Below, one piece after another: positions 26,885-36,424 of a DNA stretch of 47,890 nucleotides; the stretch's first letter is position 1, and each line of letters opens with the position of its first letter. The stretch spans positions 1 through 47,890 of the forward strand of contig JAAYOD010000046.1 of assembly GCA_012520515.1 (NCBI GenBank). Direction: 5' to 3'. Both the position numbers and the translations under genes were made by a program. The notes under the pieces are model-generated. The model saw only the letters and a list, made by a program, of their open reading frames with translations, was not told the DNA's origin and searched no databases. This stretch comes from Clostridiales bacterium. Lineage in GTDB: Bacteria; Bacillota; Clostridia; Christensenellales; DTU072.

Positions 26885-28624
26885 ATGTTAAAACAGCTAA
26901 GCAAATTTACAAAAGGATATAGAGGCTACACCGTTATTACGCCACTTTTAGTTATGCTAGAAGTAAGTATGGAAGTTACACTGCCTTTTATTATGTCCAA
27001 AATAATAGATAATGGCATAAACGGCTCAGGCGGCACTCCTTATGTTGTAAAAATGGGGCTAATTATGGTGGCTATGGCTATGTTTAGCTTAATAACAGGC
27101 GGGTTTGCAGGGCGTACTTGCTCGGTGGCGGCCGTTGGATTTAGCACCAATTTGCGCAATGGGCTATTTTCTAAGGTGCAAGATTTTAGTTTTTCAAATA
27201 CCGATAAATTCACTACAGCTGGTTTAGTAACTAGGCTGACCACCGATGTTAATAATGTGCAAATGGCATATATGATGTTGCTTAGAATGCTAGTTAGAAG
27301 CCCGATGATGCTTATTTGCGCAACGGCGTTTGCTATGAGAATTAATTTTAAACTTTCCATTGTTTTCTTGGTTGCTATACCTGTTCTTGGCGGAGCAATT
27401 CTTACTCTTGGCGTCATAGCATATCCAAGGTTTATAAAAATGCTTAAAAAGTATGATTTGCTCAATGAGAGCGTGCAAGAAAACCTTGCTGGCATTAGAG
27501 TAGTTAAAACTTTTGTAAGAGAAAATCACGAAACGGAAAAATTTCGCCAAGCAAGCGATAATTTACGCAAAATGCACATAAGCGCAGAAAAATCTTTGAT
27601 TAAACTTATGCCTATAATGATGCTTGTAGTTTATGCTTGCATTCTTTCTGTGCTTTATATTGGCGGTGGATTTATAACTAAAGGCGCTATGACCACAGGT
27701 GAGCTTACTAGCTTTTTGTCCTATAATATGCAAATTCTAATGTCGCTGCTTATGCTAGGATTTATTTTTGTAATGGTAGTAATGAGCAGAGCAAGCGTCA
27801 GTCGTGTAACTGAAGTTTTGAATGAAGAAATTGAAATTACCGACGATGAAGCCAATCCCTCCCTTACAGTAAAAGACGGGAGCATAGTATTTGAAAAGGT
27901 CAACTTTGCTTACGCAAAAGATTGTGAAAACTATGTGCTAAAGGATGTTAACTTAGAGATAGATAGTGGTCAAACTGTGGGGATAATAGGTGGCACAGGC
28001 GCGTCAAAAACTACACTTGTTCAGCTCATACCAAGGCTTTATGACGCAACTTGTGGAAATGTTATGGTAGCTGGACACAATGTCAAGGATTATAAGCTTG
28101 ATGTTTTGCGTGGCGCAATTGGTATGGTTTTACAAAAAAATGAACTTTTTAGCGGCACTATTAAAGAAAACTTAAAATGGGGAAATAATGATGCTACCGA
28201 TAAGGAGATAGAAGATGCATGCAAGGTAGCTTGCGCATATGATTTTGTTATTAACTTCCCCAATAAGTTTGACACTGTTTTAGAGCAGGGGGCAGTTAAT
28301 ATAAGTGGCGGACAAAAGCAGAGATTAAGCATTGCAAGAGCATTACTAAAAAAACCTAAGATTATGATACTTGATGACAGCACAAGCGCAGTAGATACTG
28401 CAACTGACGCAAGCATAAGAAAGGAATTAAAGCACAATCTTAAGGGTATGACCACAATAATTATTGCGCAAAGGATAGCAAGCGTTATCGACGCAGATAA
28501 AATTGTTGTTATGGACAACGGTAAAATAGTGGCAATGGGCATGCACGACCAGCTGCTTAAAACCTCTAAGATATATCAAGAAGTGTATTTTTCACAGACC
28601 AATACGGAGGTGGAAAATGTCTAG
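26885..28624 (+). CDS. ABC exporter half-transporter with degenerate ATP site
   Basis: 579 residues. Six membrane helices in residues about 15-300, then a nucleotide-binding domain. The Walker A loop reads G-G-T-G-A-S-K-T-T (369-377), with Ser374 where Gly is usual. Signature I-S-G-G-Q is intact. The residue after the Walker B Asp is Asp498 instead of Glu, and the H-loop is Q529 (A-Q-R). These changes match the inactive site of heterodimeric type IV exporters such as TM287/288, BmrCD and LmrCD, not decay of the gene. AAGGAG precedes the start. Its partner starts within its last codons. Substrate unknown; drugs, peptides or lipids are typical. Confidence 0.92.
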   Translation: MLKQLSKFTKGYRGYTVITPLLVMLEVSMEVTLPFIMSKIIDNGINGSGGTPYVVKMGLIMVAMAMFSLITGGFAGRTCSVAAVGFSTNLRNGLFSKVQDFSFSNTDKFTTAGLVTRLTTDVNNVQMAYMMLLRMLVRSPMMLICATAFAMRINFKLSIVFLVAIPVLGGAILTLGVIAYPRFIKMLKKYDLLNESVQENLAGIRVVKTFVRENHETEKFRQASDNLRKMHISAEKSLIKLMPIMMLVVYACILSVLYIGGGFITKGAMTTGELTSFLSYNMQILMSLLMLGFIFVMVVMSRASVSRVTEVLNEEIEITDDEANPSLTVKDGSIVFEKVNFAYAKDCENYVLKDVNLEIDSGQTVGIIGGTGASKTTLVQLIPRLYDATCGNVMVAGHNVKDYKLDVLRGAIGMVLQKNELFSGTIKENLKWGNNDATDKEIEDACKVACAYDFVINFPNKFDTVLEQGAVNISGGQKQRLSIARALLKKPKIMILDDSTSAVDTATDASIRKELKHNLKGMTTIIIAQRIASVIDADKIVVMDNGKIVAMGMHDQLLKTSKIYQEVYFSQTNTEVENV

Positions 28625-30500
28625 GCATAAAATGAAAGGCGGCGCAAAGCCAAGAAACATTAAAAAGACGCTTGCAAAGATGGCGAGCTTGTTAAAACCT
28701 TATAAAGGATTATTGGCTGTCGTTGTAGTATGTATATTGCTAGGCAGTGTAGTTGGCGTTGCGGGCACATTTTTTATTCGTGTGGCTATTGATGACTTTA
28801 TAGAAGTTGCAAACCCCAATATGCAAAAGTTTTTAAAAGCGTTGCTTACCATGGGGGGAATATACCTTGCTGGCGTAATAACTACCTTTATTTATACTAG
28901 AATAATGCTCAGCATAACAGCAGGCACAATGAACAGAGTTAGGATAGATTTGTTTGCGCATTTGCAAAAACTGCCTATAAAATATTATGACTCGCGCACA
29001 CATGGTGAAATAATGTCACGATTTACCAACGACACAGATACCATGCGTGAAATGCTTAGCAATGCCTTGCCCCAGCTAATTAATTCATCCATTACATTAA
29101 TTGCTGTAATTACAGGTATGCTAATTTTTAGTCCTGTGCTTACTGCGCTTGTATTTTTAGTTATAGTGGTAATGGTAGCTTTTGTAGGCAGGATTGGCAA
29201 AATAAGCGGAAAGTATTTTGTCAAGCAACAACAGTCCATTGGCGAAGTTGATGGTTTTGTAGAAGAATTTATAAATGGTCAAAAAGTTGTCAAGGTGTTT
29301 AGCTATGAAGAAAACATAAAAAAAGATTTTGAAAAAATTACTGCTAAACTACGGCACGACGCTACAACTGCTACCACTTGCGCCAATATCTTAATGCCAA
29401 TTATGGGCAATTTAAGCCATATTTTATATGCGCTTATTGCAATAGTGGGCAGTCTTATTGCCATTAATCCTAAACTTGGCATACCAATGACGACAGGAAC
29501 TTTAGTAACCTTTTTGTTGCTTACAAGAACGGTAAGTAATCCAATTACTCAAATTGGCCAGCAGTTTAACAATATTCTTGTTGCGCTTGCAGGCGCAGAA
29601 AGGATATTTGAAATTATGGAAGAGAATGAAGAAGTAGATGACGGATATGTAACTTTGGTAAATGCAAAGCTTAATGAAAACGGTGACATTGTAGAAAGTA
29701 ATGAAAGAACGGGAATGTGGGCGTGGAGATACCCGCACAAAGACGGTACAATAATTTATAAGCTTTTGCAAGGCAAAGTAACATTTAGCAATGTAGTGTT
29801 TGGTTATGAAGAAGACAAAATTGTTTTAAGGGATATAAGCTTGTACGCAAAACCTGGTCAAAAAGTAGCTTTTGTGGGTTCAACGGGCGCAGGCAAAACA
29901 ACAATTACCAACCTTATTAATCGCTTTTATGATGTGCCTGACGGCAAAATTAGATATGATGATATCAATATTAATAAGATAAAGAAAGCTGATTTGAGAA
30001 GCTCTCTTGGCGTAGTTTTGCAAGATACCAACCTGTTTACAGGAACGGTTATGGAAAACATTCGCTATGGCAGACTAGATGCAAGCGACCAAGAATGTAT
30101 TGAAGCTGCTATTTTAACTAACGCTCACTCTTTTATCGCAAGACTGCCCGACGGCTACAACACCAAGCTTACCGCAAATGGCGCTAATTTAAGCCAAGGA
30201 CAACGGCAACTTTTAAGTATAGCAAGAGCAGCAATTGCAAATCCGCCTGTTTTGATACTTGATGAGGCTACTTCAAGTATTGATACCCGAACTGAAAAGT
30301 TAATACAAACAGGTATGGATAAGCTTATGGAAGGACGCACTACCTTTGTTATAGCGCATAGGCTAAGCACTATAAGAAACGCAGACGCCATTATGGTGCT
30401 TGAACATGGCGAAATAATAGAAAGGGGCACTCATGAGAGTTTGATTGAGCAAAAAGGAAAATATTATGAGCTATATACAGGTATGCTTGAATTAAGTTAA
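28617..30500 (+). CDS. ABC exporter half-transporter with canonical ATP site
   Basis: 627 residues. A basic N-terminal tail and six membrane helices are followed by a nucleotide-binding domain with a normal Walker A (G-S-T-G-A-G-K-T-T, near 421), Walker B L-I-L-D-E (Glu near 550) and an H-loop A-H-R. Its signature is L-S-Q-G-Q, a substituted form that would face the partner's degenerate Walker site. Between the domains lies the W-A-W-R-Y-P-H insert (about 350-385), seen in the larger subunit of many Bacillota exporters. Overlaps the first subunit by 8 bases, which suggests coupled translation and 1:1 assembly. A terminator follows. Confidence 0.93.
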   Translation: MSRHKMKGGAKPRNIKKTLAKMASLLKPYKGLLAVVVVCILLGSVVGVAGTFFIRVAIDDFIEVANPNMQKFLKALLTMGGIYLAGVITTFIYTRIMLSITAGTMNRVRIDLFAHLQKLPIKYYDSRTHGEIMSRFTNDTDTMREMLSNALPQLINSSITLIAVITGMLIFSPVLTALVFLVIVVMVAFVGRIGKISGKYFVKQQQSIGEVDGFVEEFINGQKVVKVFSYEENIKKDFEKITAKLRHDATTATTCANILMPIMGNLSHILYALIAIVGSLIAINPKLGIPMTTGTLVTFLLLTRTVSNPITQIGQQFNNILVALAGAERIFEIMEENEEVDDGYVTLVNAKLNENGDIVESNERTGMWAWRYPHKDGTIIYKLLQGKVTFSNVVFGYEEDKIVLRDISLYAKPGQKVAFVGSTGAGKTTITNLINRFYDVPDGKIRYDDININKIKKADLRSSLGVVLQDTNLFTGTVMENIRYGRLDASDQECIEAAILTNAHSFIARLPDGYNTKLTANGANLSQGQRQLLSIARAAIANPPVLILDEATSSIDTRTEKLIQTGMDKLMEGRTTFVIAHRLSTIRNADAIMVLEHGEIIERGTHESLIEQKGKYYELYTGMLELS

Positions 30501-30528
30501 TAGAAATATAATGTAAAACAATAAACTA

Positions 30529-30560
30529 AAAAAGACTGCTATTTTACTAGCAGTCTTTTT
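30529..30560 (+). terminator. Bidirectional terminator between the ABC exporter and PFOR
   Basis: A perfect 13-bp stem AAAAAGACTGCTA/TAGCAGTCTTTTT (30529-30541 with 30548-30560) with a 6-base loop, placed between converging genes. Its arm shares eleven bases with the terminator at 10601. Confidence 0.87.
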
Positions 30561-30584
30561 GTGTTATTTAAGACAAGGTGTGTC

Positions 30585-33500
30585 TTATTTGCCTTCATGT
30601 AATCTCTTATAGGTTGCAATCCTTTCTTTTGCTTCTTGCTCATTTAGTTCAAATAGCTTTTCAGCAACTTCAGGATATAGCTTTTTCAAGCTTGCATATC
30701 TGGTTTCGCCTGCTAAGAAAGACTGGTAGTCGTCTACTGGATCCTTGCTGTCAAGCACAAAGGGATTTAGTCCTTTTTCTTGTAGCTCAGGATTGTAGCG
30801 ATATAGTGACCAGTATCCAGCGTCTACTGCTCTCTTTTCTTCAGCAAGAGAGTTGCTCATATTGATACCGTGATTGATACATGGAGCGTAAGCAATGATA
30901 AGTGATGGTCCTTTATAAGCTTCAGCTTCTTTAAGCGCTTTAACAAGTTGCGCTTGGCTTGCGCCCATGCTAACTTGAGCTACATAGACATAGCCATAAC
31001 TCATAGCCATCATGCCAAGGTCTTTCTTCTTGGTGCGTTTTCCGCTTGCTGCAAACTTAGCTATGCTTCCTGTTGGAGTTGACTTGCTTGCTTGGCCGCC
31101 CGTGTTGCTGTAGACTTCGGTGTCAAGCACTAAAATATTAACATCTTCGTTTTGAGCAAGAACATGGTCTAGTCCGCCATAGCCAATGTCATAAGCCCAA
31201 CCGTCACCGCCAAAAATCCAAATAGATTTTTTAATGAGCATATCTTTGTTATCCATTATTGCTTTCATAATTTCGGGACGCGCTGTTTCTTTTGCAATAG
31301 CTTCAATAACTTTTTCAGAAGCAATAACGCTTTCTTTAGCTTGCTCCATATTGGCTATCCACTCTTCAAAAGCAGCTTTTGTTTCAGCATTTACATCGGC
31401 CATTGCTGCTTCCATATTTTGTTTAATTTTTTCTCTTCTTTGAGTAACTGCTAGGTTAAAGCCATAGCCAAACTCAGCATTGTCTTCAAACAAGCTGTTT
31501 GCCCAAGCAGGTCCATGACCCTTATCGTTGGTGGTATATGGGCAAGTGGGCGCACTTCCGCCGTAAATAGATGAGCAACCTGTTGCGTTTGCTATCATCA
31601 TTCTGTCGCCAAACATTTGCGTAACTAGCTTGATATAAGGTGTTTCGCCGCAGCCAGCGCACGCTCCGCTAAACTCAAATAAAGGTTTGCTAAATTGACT
31701 GCCTTTTACAGTGTCTATTTTGTAAATGGGGTCGATTTCAGGTAGTTTTTCATAATATTCCCAGTTTTCTGCTTCGCGCGCTATTCCTTCTGCAATAGGA
31801 ATCATCTCTAGAGCCTTTCCTTTTGGAGCAGGGCAAACATTTGCGCACACTCCACAACCTGTGCAGTCATATGGGCTTATTTGAATTCTGTACTTGTAGC
31901 CTTTAAATCCAACAGCGTCCTTTGTATCAAAGGTTTCAGGTGCGTCGCTAAGTTGTTCTGGTGTGTTAAGAGCAGGTCTTATAACTGCGTGGGGGCAAGC
32001 CATAGCGCATTGGTTACATTGTATGCAGTATTCCTTAATCCACTTGGGAACATTGACTGCAATACCTCTCTTTTCGTGTTTAGATGTGCCAACGGGAACA
32101 GTGCCGTCTGCGTTAAATGCGCTAACAGGCAAGCTGTCGCCTTGCTGTTTTAGTATAGGGCTTATAACATTTTTGTAATAGTCGTCGCCACGCACAACAT
32201 TCATTGATGCGCCTTCTGTCGTTGTTGCCCACTTTTCAGCGTCATATTTTACTTCAATAAGGTTGGAGATAGCTCCATCTACTGCCGCATAGTTCATATT
32301 GACTACTGCGTCGCCTTTTTTGCCGTAAGTTTTCTTAATAGCTTCTTTTATATACCTTTCTGCATCTTCATAAGGAATGACATTGGCTAGTTTAAAGAAT
32401 GCCGCTTGCATAACGGTATTTAGTCCTCTTCTTGCGCCAATGCTTGTAAGCACCTTGTTTCCATCTAGCGTATAAAACTTTATTTTTTTCTTTGCAATGG
32501 TGTTTTTAACTGATGCAGGAAGATGTTCGTCCATTTCTTCCGGTGTCCAAATGCTGTTAAGTAAGAATATTCCATTTTCCTTTAATTCGCTTAGCATATC
32601 GTAGTGATATATATAGCTTGGATTGTGGCAAGCTACAAAGTCAGCGCTATCGATTAGGTAAGAACTCTTTATAGGTTGGTCGCCAAAACGAAGGTGAGAA
32701 ACGGTAAGTCCGCCGCTCTTTTTGCTGTCGTATTGGAAATATCCTTGAACATACTTATCAGTGTGGTCGCCAATTATTTTAATGGAGTTTTTGTTTGCGC
32801 CTACAGTGCCGTCGCTGCCTAGTCCATAGAACTTAAGGTTGATACTGCCTTTAGGTGATGCGTCAACAAATTCTCCCATTGGAAGTGATGCAAATGTAAC
32901 ATCATCAATTATACCCACTGAGAAGTTGTTTTTATTTTCTCCGCCCATGTTGGCATAAACGCTAGCTATCATGGTAGGATTAAATTCTTTACTGCCCATG
33001 CCATAGCGTCCGCCCAAAATGGTATAAGGTGTCTTAGCAAGAGCTGTGCATACATCAAGATATAGAGGTTCACCAATTGAGCCCGGCTCTTTTGTTCTGT
33101 CCAAAACAGTAATATACTTTGTGGTTTTGGGAATTGCCGCAATAAGTTTTTGGCTGTCAAAAGGACGATATAGTCTAACTTTAACAAGACCAACTTTTTG
33201 TCCGCGCGCATTTAGATAGTCCACAGTCTCTTCACAAGCTTCGCTGCCGCTACCCATCATTATGATGATTTTTTCGGCGTCGTCTGCTCCATAATAATCA
33301 AAAAGATTATACTTTCTGCCCGTAATGGACTCAACTTGCTTCATACACTCTTCAACAATTGCGGGAACTTTTTGATAGTAAATATTGCAAGCTTCTCTAT
33401 TTTGGAAATAGATATCGCCATTTTGCGCAGTGCCTTTTTGAACAGGGCGTTCAGGGTTAAGCGCTCTTGATTTAAAATCTTCAATATCTTTCATGTCAAC

Positions 33501-34079
33501 TAGTGACTTCATTTCGTCATAGTCAATCACATCGATTTTGCTCAGCTCGTGGCTGGTGCGGAAACCGTCAAAGAAGTGTAGAAATGGCACTTTGCTCTTT
33601 AGCGTAGCTAAATGAGAAACTAAAGCTAAGTCCATAGCTTCTTGAACAGAGTTGCTACAAAGCATAGCAAAACCTGTTTGGCGGCAAGCCATAACATCGG
33701 CATGGTCACCAAATATATTTAGTGCGTGTGCTGCAAGAGCGCGCGCAGAAACATGAAAAACGCTTGGCAGTAATTCTCCCGCTATTTTATACATATTCGG
33801 TATCATAAGCAGTAAGCCTTGGCTAGCTGTAAATGTTGTGGTTAGCGCACCTGCACAAAGAGAACCATGAACAGCGCCTGCCGCGCCTGCTTCAGACTGC
33901 ATTTCGGCAATGCGTACTGTTTGACCGAAGATATTTTTTCTTCCTTGAGCAGCCCATTCGTCTGCCATTTCTGCCATGTTGGAAGAAGGAGTGATGGGAT
34001 ATATAGCAGCTACTTCGCTAAACGCATACGCTACATGAGCGGCAGCTGTATTGCCATCAATAGTCATTTTTTTACTCAT
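30585..34079 (-). CDS. nifJ: Pyruvate:ferredoxin oxidoreductase
   Basis: 1164 residues, a single-chain PFOR of usual length. It converts pyruvate and CoA to acetyl-CoA and CO2, reducing ferredoxin, in the cytoplasm of anaerobes. ATG 34079 lies 5 bases after GGAGG; the in-frame ATG at 34091 overlaps that site. The N-terminal pyruvate-binding region has Y-P-I-T-P-S-S-N-M-A-E. Two ferredoxin-type 4Fe-4S motifs follow, C-I-Q-C-N-Q-C-A-M-A-C-P (about 690) and C-T-G-C-G-V-C-A-N-V-C-P (about 740). The TPP region carries the third cluster (C-A-G-C-G-E near 805, A-T-G-C-S-S, and G-D-G-W-A-Y-D-I-G). Monocistronic with its own promoter. Confidence 0.97.
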   Translation of the reverse strand: MSKKMTIDGNTAAAHVAYAFSEVAAIYPITPSSNMAEMADEWAAQGRKNIFGQTVRIAEMQSEAGAAGAVHGSLCAGALTTTFTASQGLLLMIPNMYKIAGELLPSVFHVSARALAAHALNIFGDHADVMACRQTGFAMLCSNSVQEAMDLALVSHLATLKSKVPFLHFFDGFRTSHELSKIDVIDYDEMKSLVDMKDIEDFKSRALNPERPVQKGTAQNGDIYFQNREACNIYYQKVPAIVEECMKQVESITGRKYNLFDYYGADDAEKIIIMMGSGSEACEETVDYLNARGQKVGLVKVRLYRPFDSQKLIAAIPKTTKYITVLDRTKEPGSIGEPLYLDVCTALAKTPYTILGGRYGMGSKEFNPTMIASVYANMGGENKNNFSVGIIDDVTFASLPMGEFVDASPKGSINLKFYGLGSDGTVGANKNSIKIIGDHTDKYVQGYFQYDSKKSGGLTVSHLRFGDQPIKSSYLIDSADFVACHNPSYIYHYDMLSELKENGIFLLNSIWTPEEMDEHLPASVKNTIAKKKIKFYTLDGNKVLTSIGARRGLNTVMQAAFFKLANVIPYEDAERYIKEAIKKTYGKKGDAVVNMNYAAVDGAISNLIEVKYDAEKWATTTEGASMNVVRGDDYYKNVISPILKQQGDSLPVSAFNADGTVPVGTSKHEKRGIAVNVPKWIKEYCIQCNQCAMACPHAVIRPALNTPEQLSDAPETFDTKDAVGFKGYKYRIQISPYDCTGCGVCANVCPAPKGKALEMIPIAEGIAREAENWEYYEKLPEIDPIYKIDTVKGSQFSKPLFEFSGACAGCGETPYIKLVTQMFGDRMMIANATGCSSIYGGSAPTCPYTTNDKGHGPAWANSLFEDNAEFGYGFNLAVTQRREKIKQNMEAAMADVNAETKAAFEEWIANMEQAKESVIASEKVIEAIAKETARPEIMKAIMDNKDMLIKKSIWIFGGDGWAYDIGYGGLDHVLAQNEDVNILVLDTEVYSNTGGQASKSTPTGSIAKFAASGKRTKKKDLGMMAMSYGYVYVAQVSMGASQAQLVKALKEAEAYKGPSLIIAYAPCINHGINMSNSLAEEKRAVDAGYWSLYRYNPELQEKGLNPFVLDSKDPVDDYQSFLAGETRYASLKKLYPEVAEKLFELNEQEAKERIATYKRLHEGK

Positions 34080-34106
34080 TTGAACCTCCATTTGAAAATA
34101 GTTATA

Positions 34107-34129
34107 TTGTTAAAACATTAGTTAAACAA
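34107..34129. promoter_or_regulatory. Rex-like inverted repeat in the nifJ leader
   Basis: TTGTTAAAAC (34107-34116) and GTTAAACAA (34121-34129) form an inverted repeat of TTGTT-x-AA(A)C halves, at about +1 to +23 of the nifJ transcript. Redox repressor Rex binds TTGTTAA-type inverted repeats and controls fermentation genes, but the spacing here differs from the usual site. Confidence 0.4.
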
Positions 34130-34133
34130 CCTA

Positions 34134-34153
34134 TACTATTATATATAATAGTA
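34134..34153. promoter_or_regulatory. 20-bp perfect palindrome over the nifJ -10 box
   Basis: TACTATTATATATAATAGTA is a perfect palindrome that contains the minus-strand -10 box. It is AT-rich, so part of the symmetry comes from TATA content, but the outer TACTA/TAGTA arms add to it. A likely operator position. Confidence 0.5.
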
Positions 34154-34166
34154 CCCTAAAAGTCAA
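34138..34166 (-). promoter_or_regulatory. Promoter of nifJ
   Basis: On the minus strand, TTGACT (34166-34161), 17 bases, and TATAAT (34143-34138). Confidence 0.78.
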
Positions 34167-34219
34167 TGGTTTTTTATGATAAGTTGGGCATAGCAAAAAG
34201 CCAAAAAATGCATAATTAC

Positions 34220-34248
34220 TTGCAAAAAAGTCTTAAAAAATGTAAAAT
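34220..34248 (+). promoter_or_regulatory. Possible promoter of the six-hairpin glycosidase gene
   Basis: TTGCAA (34220-34225), 17 bases, TAAAAT (34243-34248), about 30 bases before the start. Moderate match. Confidence 0.45.
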
Positions 34249-34279
34249 TACTACATACTAAACAGTAAAGGAACTTTAT

Positions 34280-36322
34280 ATGAAAGTAAAACAAATCATT
34301 TCCATAATTAAGGGCTTAGACAAAGCGCAAGTGCAAGAATTTTTGTATAATTTATTTAGGCGTCCATCAACTTTTCCTAAGCTAAAAAACAAAACTAAAC
34401 AAAACAAGGTTTTGCACAATAAAGCTGTTAATTTTAGAGTAAAGGGAGAATTTTATGACCATATTGAGATGAGCGGCACTTATGCAAGCGCAATTATTAG
34501 TTATGGCCAAGACGCAAAAAAGCGTTTAAGAATTTTTCGCCATGTCACCTTTCCAAGCCTTAGATTAAAACACGATATGACAACATCGTCTGTATGTCAT
34601 AATTTTACCAAAGAGCCTAAAATATTAGTAAATGGCGTTATGGTTAATAATGAAACCTTGGAAAGAGTTTATATCAAAGGCAACTTGGAATTAACTTCCA
34701 ATTTTAAAAATGGATTGCGCATAGTGCGAAGTGAAATTATAAGTAAAAATTATGAAGCGCTTATAGAAAAAACAACGATAACCAACTTGACAAAAAACAA
34801 AGTTAACTTAGAGATTATTGCTGATGTAAAACCTTATAAAATAAGTCATAGAATGTGCAAAAATGGCGATATAAAAATGGTTACCGCTCTTTGCGGAGAG
34901 CAAGGAGATTTTGAACTTGATAAGGAAACAAAGCTGGAAAAAGATTTAGTGCCAAAAGCAAGCTTTACATTTTATGCCGTGTATATGGCGGTTAAAGATG
35001 GTATAAAAGTTAGTATTAATTTATCTGAACAGATAAGGATAAGAAATAGCTTTATTGATACCGCTATGGATTATACCACTTTGGAAACGCCAAATCACTA
35101 TATTAACGCGCTTTATTCTCACTGTATGATAAGGGGAGTAGAGAGTATTTTTGAAACGCAAAAAGGCTTGCTTCATTCTCCAGGCGGCGGAAGGTATTAT
35201 GCTGCGATTTGGGCAAATGATGAATTAGAATATGCATCTCCCATAGCGCCATTTTTAAAGAGCGACGAACTAACGACAGCTACAAAAAACGCAATTAATT
35301 TATATGTCAATTATATGGATACAAGCGATGTTCCCTTTGAGCATAAAAATCCTCTTCCGTCAAGCATAATAAATGGCGTGCGTCCATATGGCGTTGCTGG
35401 CGACAGGGGAGATACCGTTATGGTGGGTTTAGGTCTTGCCTTGTTTTTGCTAAATTTGGGTAACCAAAGTCTAGCAAAAGAGTACCTTTGGGCAGTAGAA
35501 TGGTGTGTAGAGTTTTGCAACAGCCGCAAGACAAAGGACGGCGTTATTTATTCTGACAGTGATGAACTGGAAGGCAGATTTCCGTCAGGAAATTGTAATT
35601 TAAGCACCAACATAAATTATTATATGCTGCTTGACAGCGCAATTGTTTTGCAAAAAGAGCTAGGGATTTTTGATAAAGCAGAATGCTATGAGAAAATGCA
35701 AAAAGAGCTTAAAAAAGCAATAAAGACATATTTTGAAGGACAGGTTGAAGGTTTTGATACCTATCGCTATTATGAAAACAATCAAGAGCTTAGGTCTTGG
35801 ATTTGCTTGCCTTTAATAGCTGGTATTTTTGATAGGAAAGAAGGAACTATTAAAGCGCTTATAACAAAGCTTTATAAAGATGGCAAAATGCTTACTTCAT
35901 CAAAGCGTACTACCGTTTGGGACAGGTCGCTTCTATTTGCGCTCAAGGGAATTTTTATGTCGGGGGAAACAGATATTGCTATGAAGTATTTATCTGACTA
36001 TTCTTATGATAGATTGCTTGGTATGCATTCGCCATATCCTTATGAAGCTTACCCTGAAGGAAATGGTGCGCAGCTTTCAGGGGAGAGCTTACTGTATTTG
36101 CGCATTATAATAGAAGGTATGTTTGGTATAAAATCAATTGGATTAGGCAAGTATGAAATAACGCCAAAAGTGCCTTTTGACGGCGTGTACAAACTAAATA
36201 AAATTATGCTGGGCAATAAGCTTGCAGACATTGAAGTTGAAAAGGGCAAAATAACCGTTAAGACAGTGGATAAAACCTTTACAGGCCTAGTAAGTTTGGT
36301 TGTGGATTTTGGCAGCAATTAA
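34280..36322 (+). CDS. Six-hairpin (alpha/alpha)6 glycosidase-like protein
   Basis: 680 residues. The first 270 are beta-rich and bind-like; from about 285 the protein is helical with conserved acid-rich turns, including A-A-I-W-A-N-D-E-L-E-Y (near 312), G-D-R-G-D-T (near 375) and T-V-W-D-R-S (near 555). This two-part plan is that of amylo-glucosidase, GH63, GH78 and related six-hairpin enzymes; the exact family cannot be fixed by eye. There is no signal peptide, so it probably acts on imported oligosaccharides in the cytoplasm. Candidate catalytic acids are in the W-A-N-D-E and E-G-N-G-A-Q-L-S segments. Reads alone, divergent from nifJ. Confidence 0.75.
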   Translation: MKVKQIISIIKGLDKAQVQEFLYNLFRRPSTFPKLKNKTKQNKVLHNKAVNFRVKGEFYDHIEMSGTYASAIISYGQDAKKRLRIFRHVTFPSLRLKHDMTTSSVCHNFTKEPKILVNGVMVNNETLERVYIKGNLELTSNFKNGLRIVRSEIISKNYEALIEKTTITNLTKNKVNLEIIADVKPYKISHRMCKNGDIKMVTALCGEQGDFELDKETKLEKDLVPKASFTFYAVYMAVKDGIKVSINLSEQIRIRNSFIDTAMDYTTLETPNHYINALYSHCMIRGVESIFETQKGLLHSPGGGRYYAAIWANDELEYASPIAPFLKSDELTTATKNAINLYVNYMDTSDVPFEHKNPLPSSIINGVRPYGVAGDRGDTVMVGLGLALFLLNLGNQSLAKEYLWAVEWCVEFCNSRKTKDGVIYSDSDELEGRFPSGNCNLSTNINYYMLLDSAIVLQKELGIFDKAECYEKMQKELKKAIKTYFEGQVEGFDTYRYYENNQELRSWICLPLIAGIFDRKEGTIKALITKLYKDGKMLTSSKRTTVWDRSLLFALKGIFMSGETDIAMKYLSDYSYDRLLGMHSPYPYEAYPEGNGAQLSGESLLYLRIIIEGMFGIKSIGLGKYEITPKVPFDGVYKLNKIMLGNKLADIEVEKGKITVKTVDKTFTGLVSLVVDFGSN

Positions 36323-36359
36323 GCATTAATTTTATAGCGTCTTAAACTAGTAATCGGTA

Positions 36360-36388
36360 TTGACTTTATTATATATGTATTATATAAT
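36360..36388 (+). promoter_or_regulatory. Promoter of the ectodomain membrane protein pair
   Basis: TTGACT (36360-36365), 17 bases, and a perfect TATAAT (36383-36388), 36 bases before the start codon. Confidence 0.78.
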
Positions 36389-36424
36389 CATTGTATCGAA
36401 TTTTTCTGAGGAGAGTATTGTGTA

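Noticed and set aside
27989-28475. First ABC subunit as a broken pseudogene
   Set aside because: The altered motifs lie on one composite site and the partner is compensating; the reading frame is full length.
30578-34121. Plus-strand frames opposite nifJ (for example 30578, 31881, 33867)
   Set aside because: Antisense shadows of the long conserved PFOR gene; no motifs.
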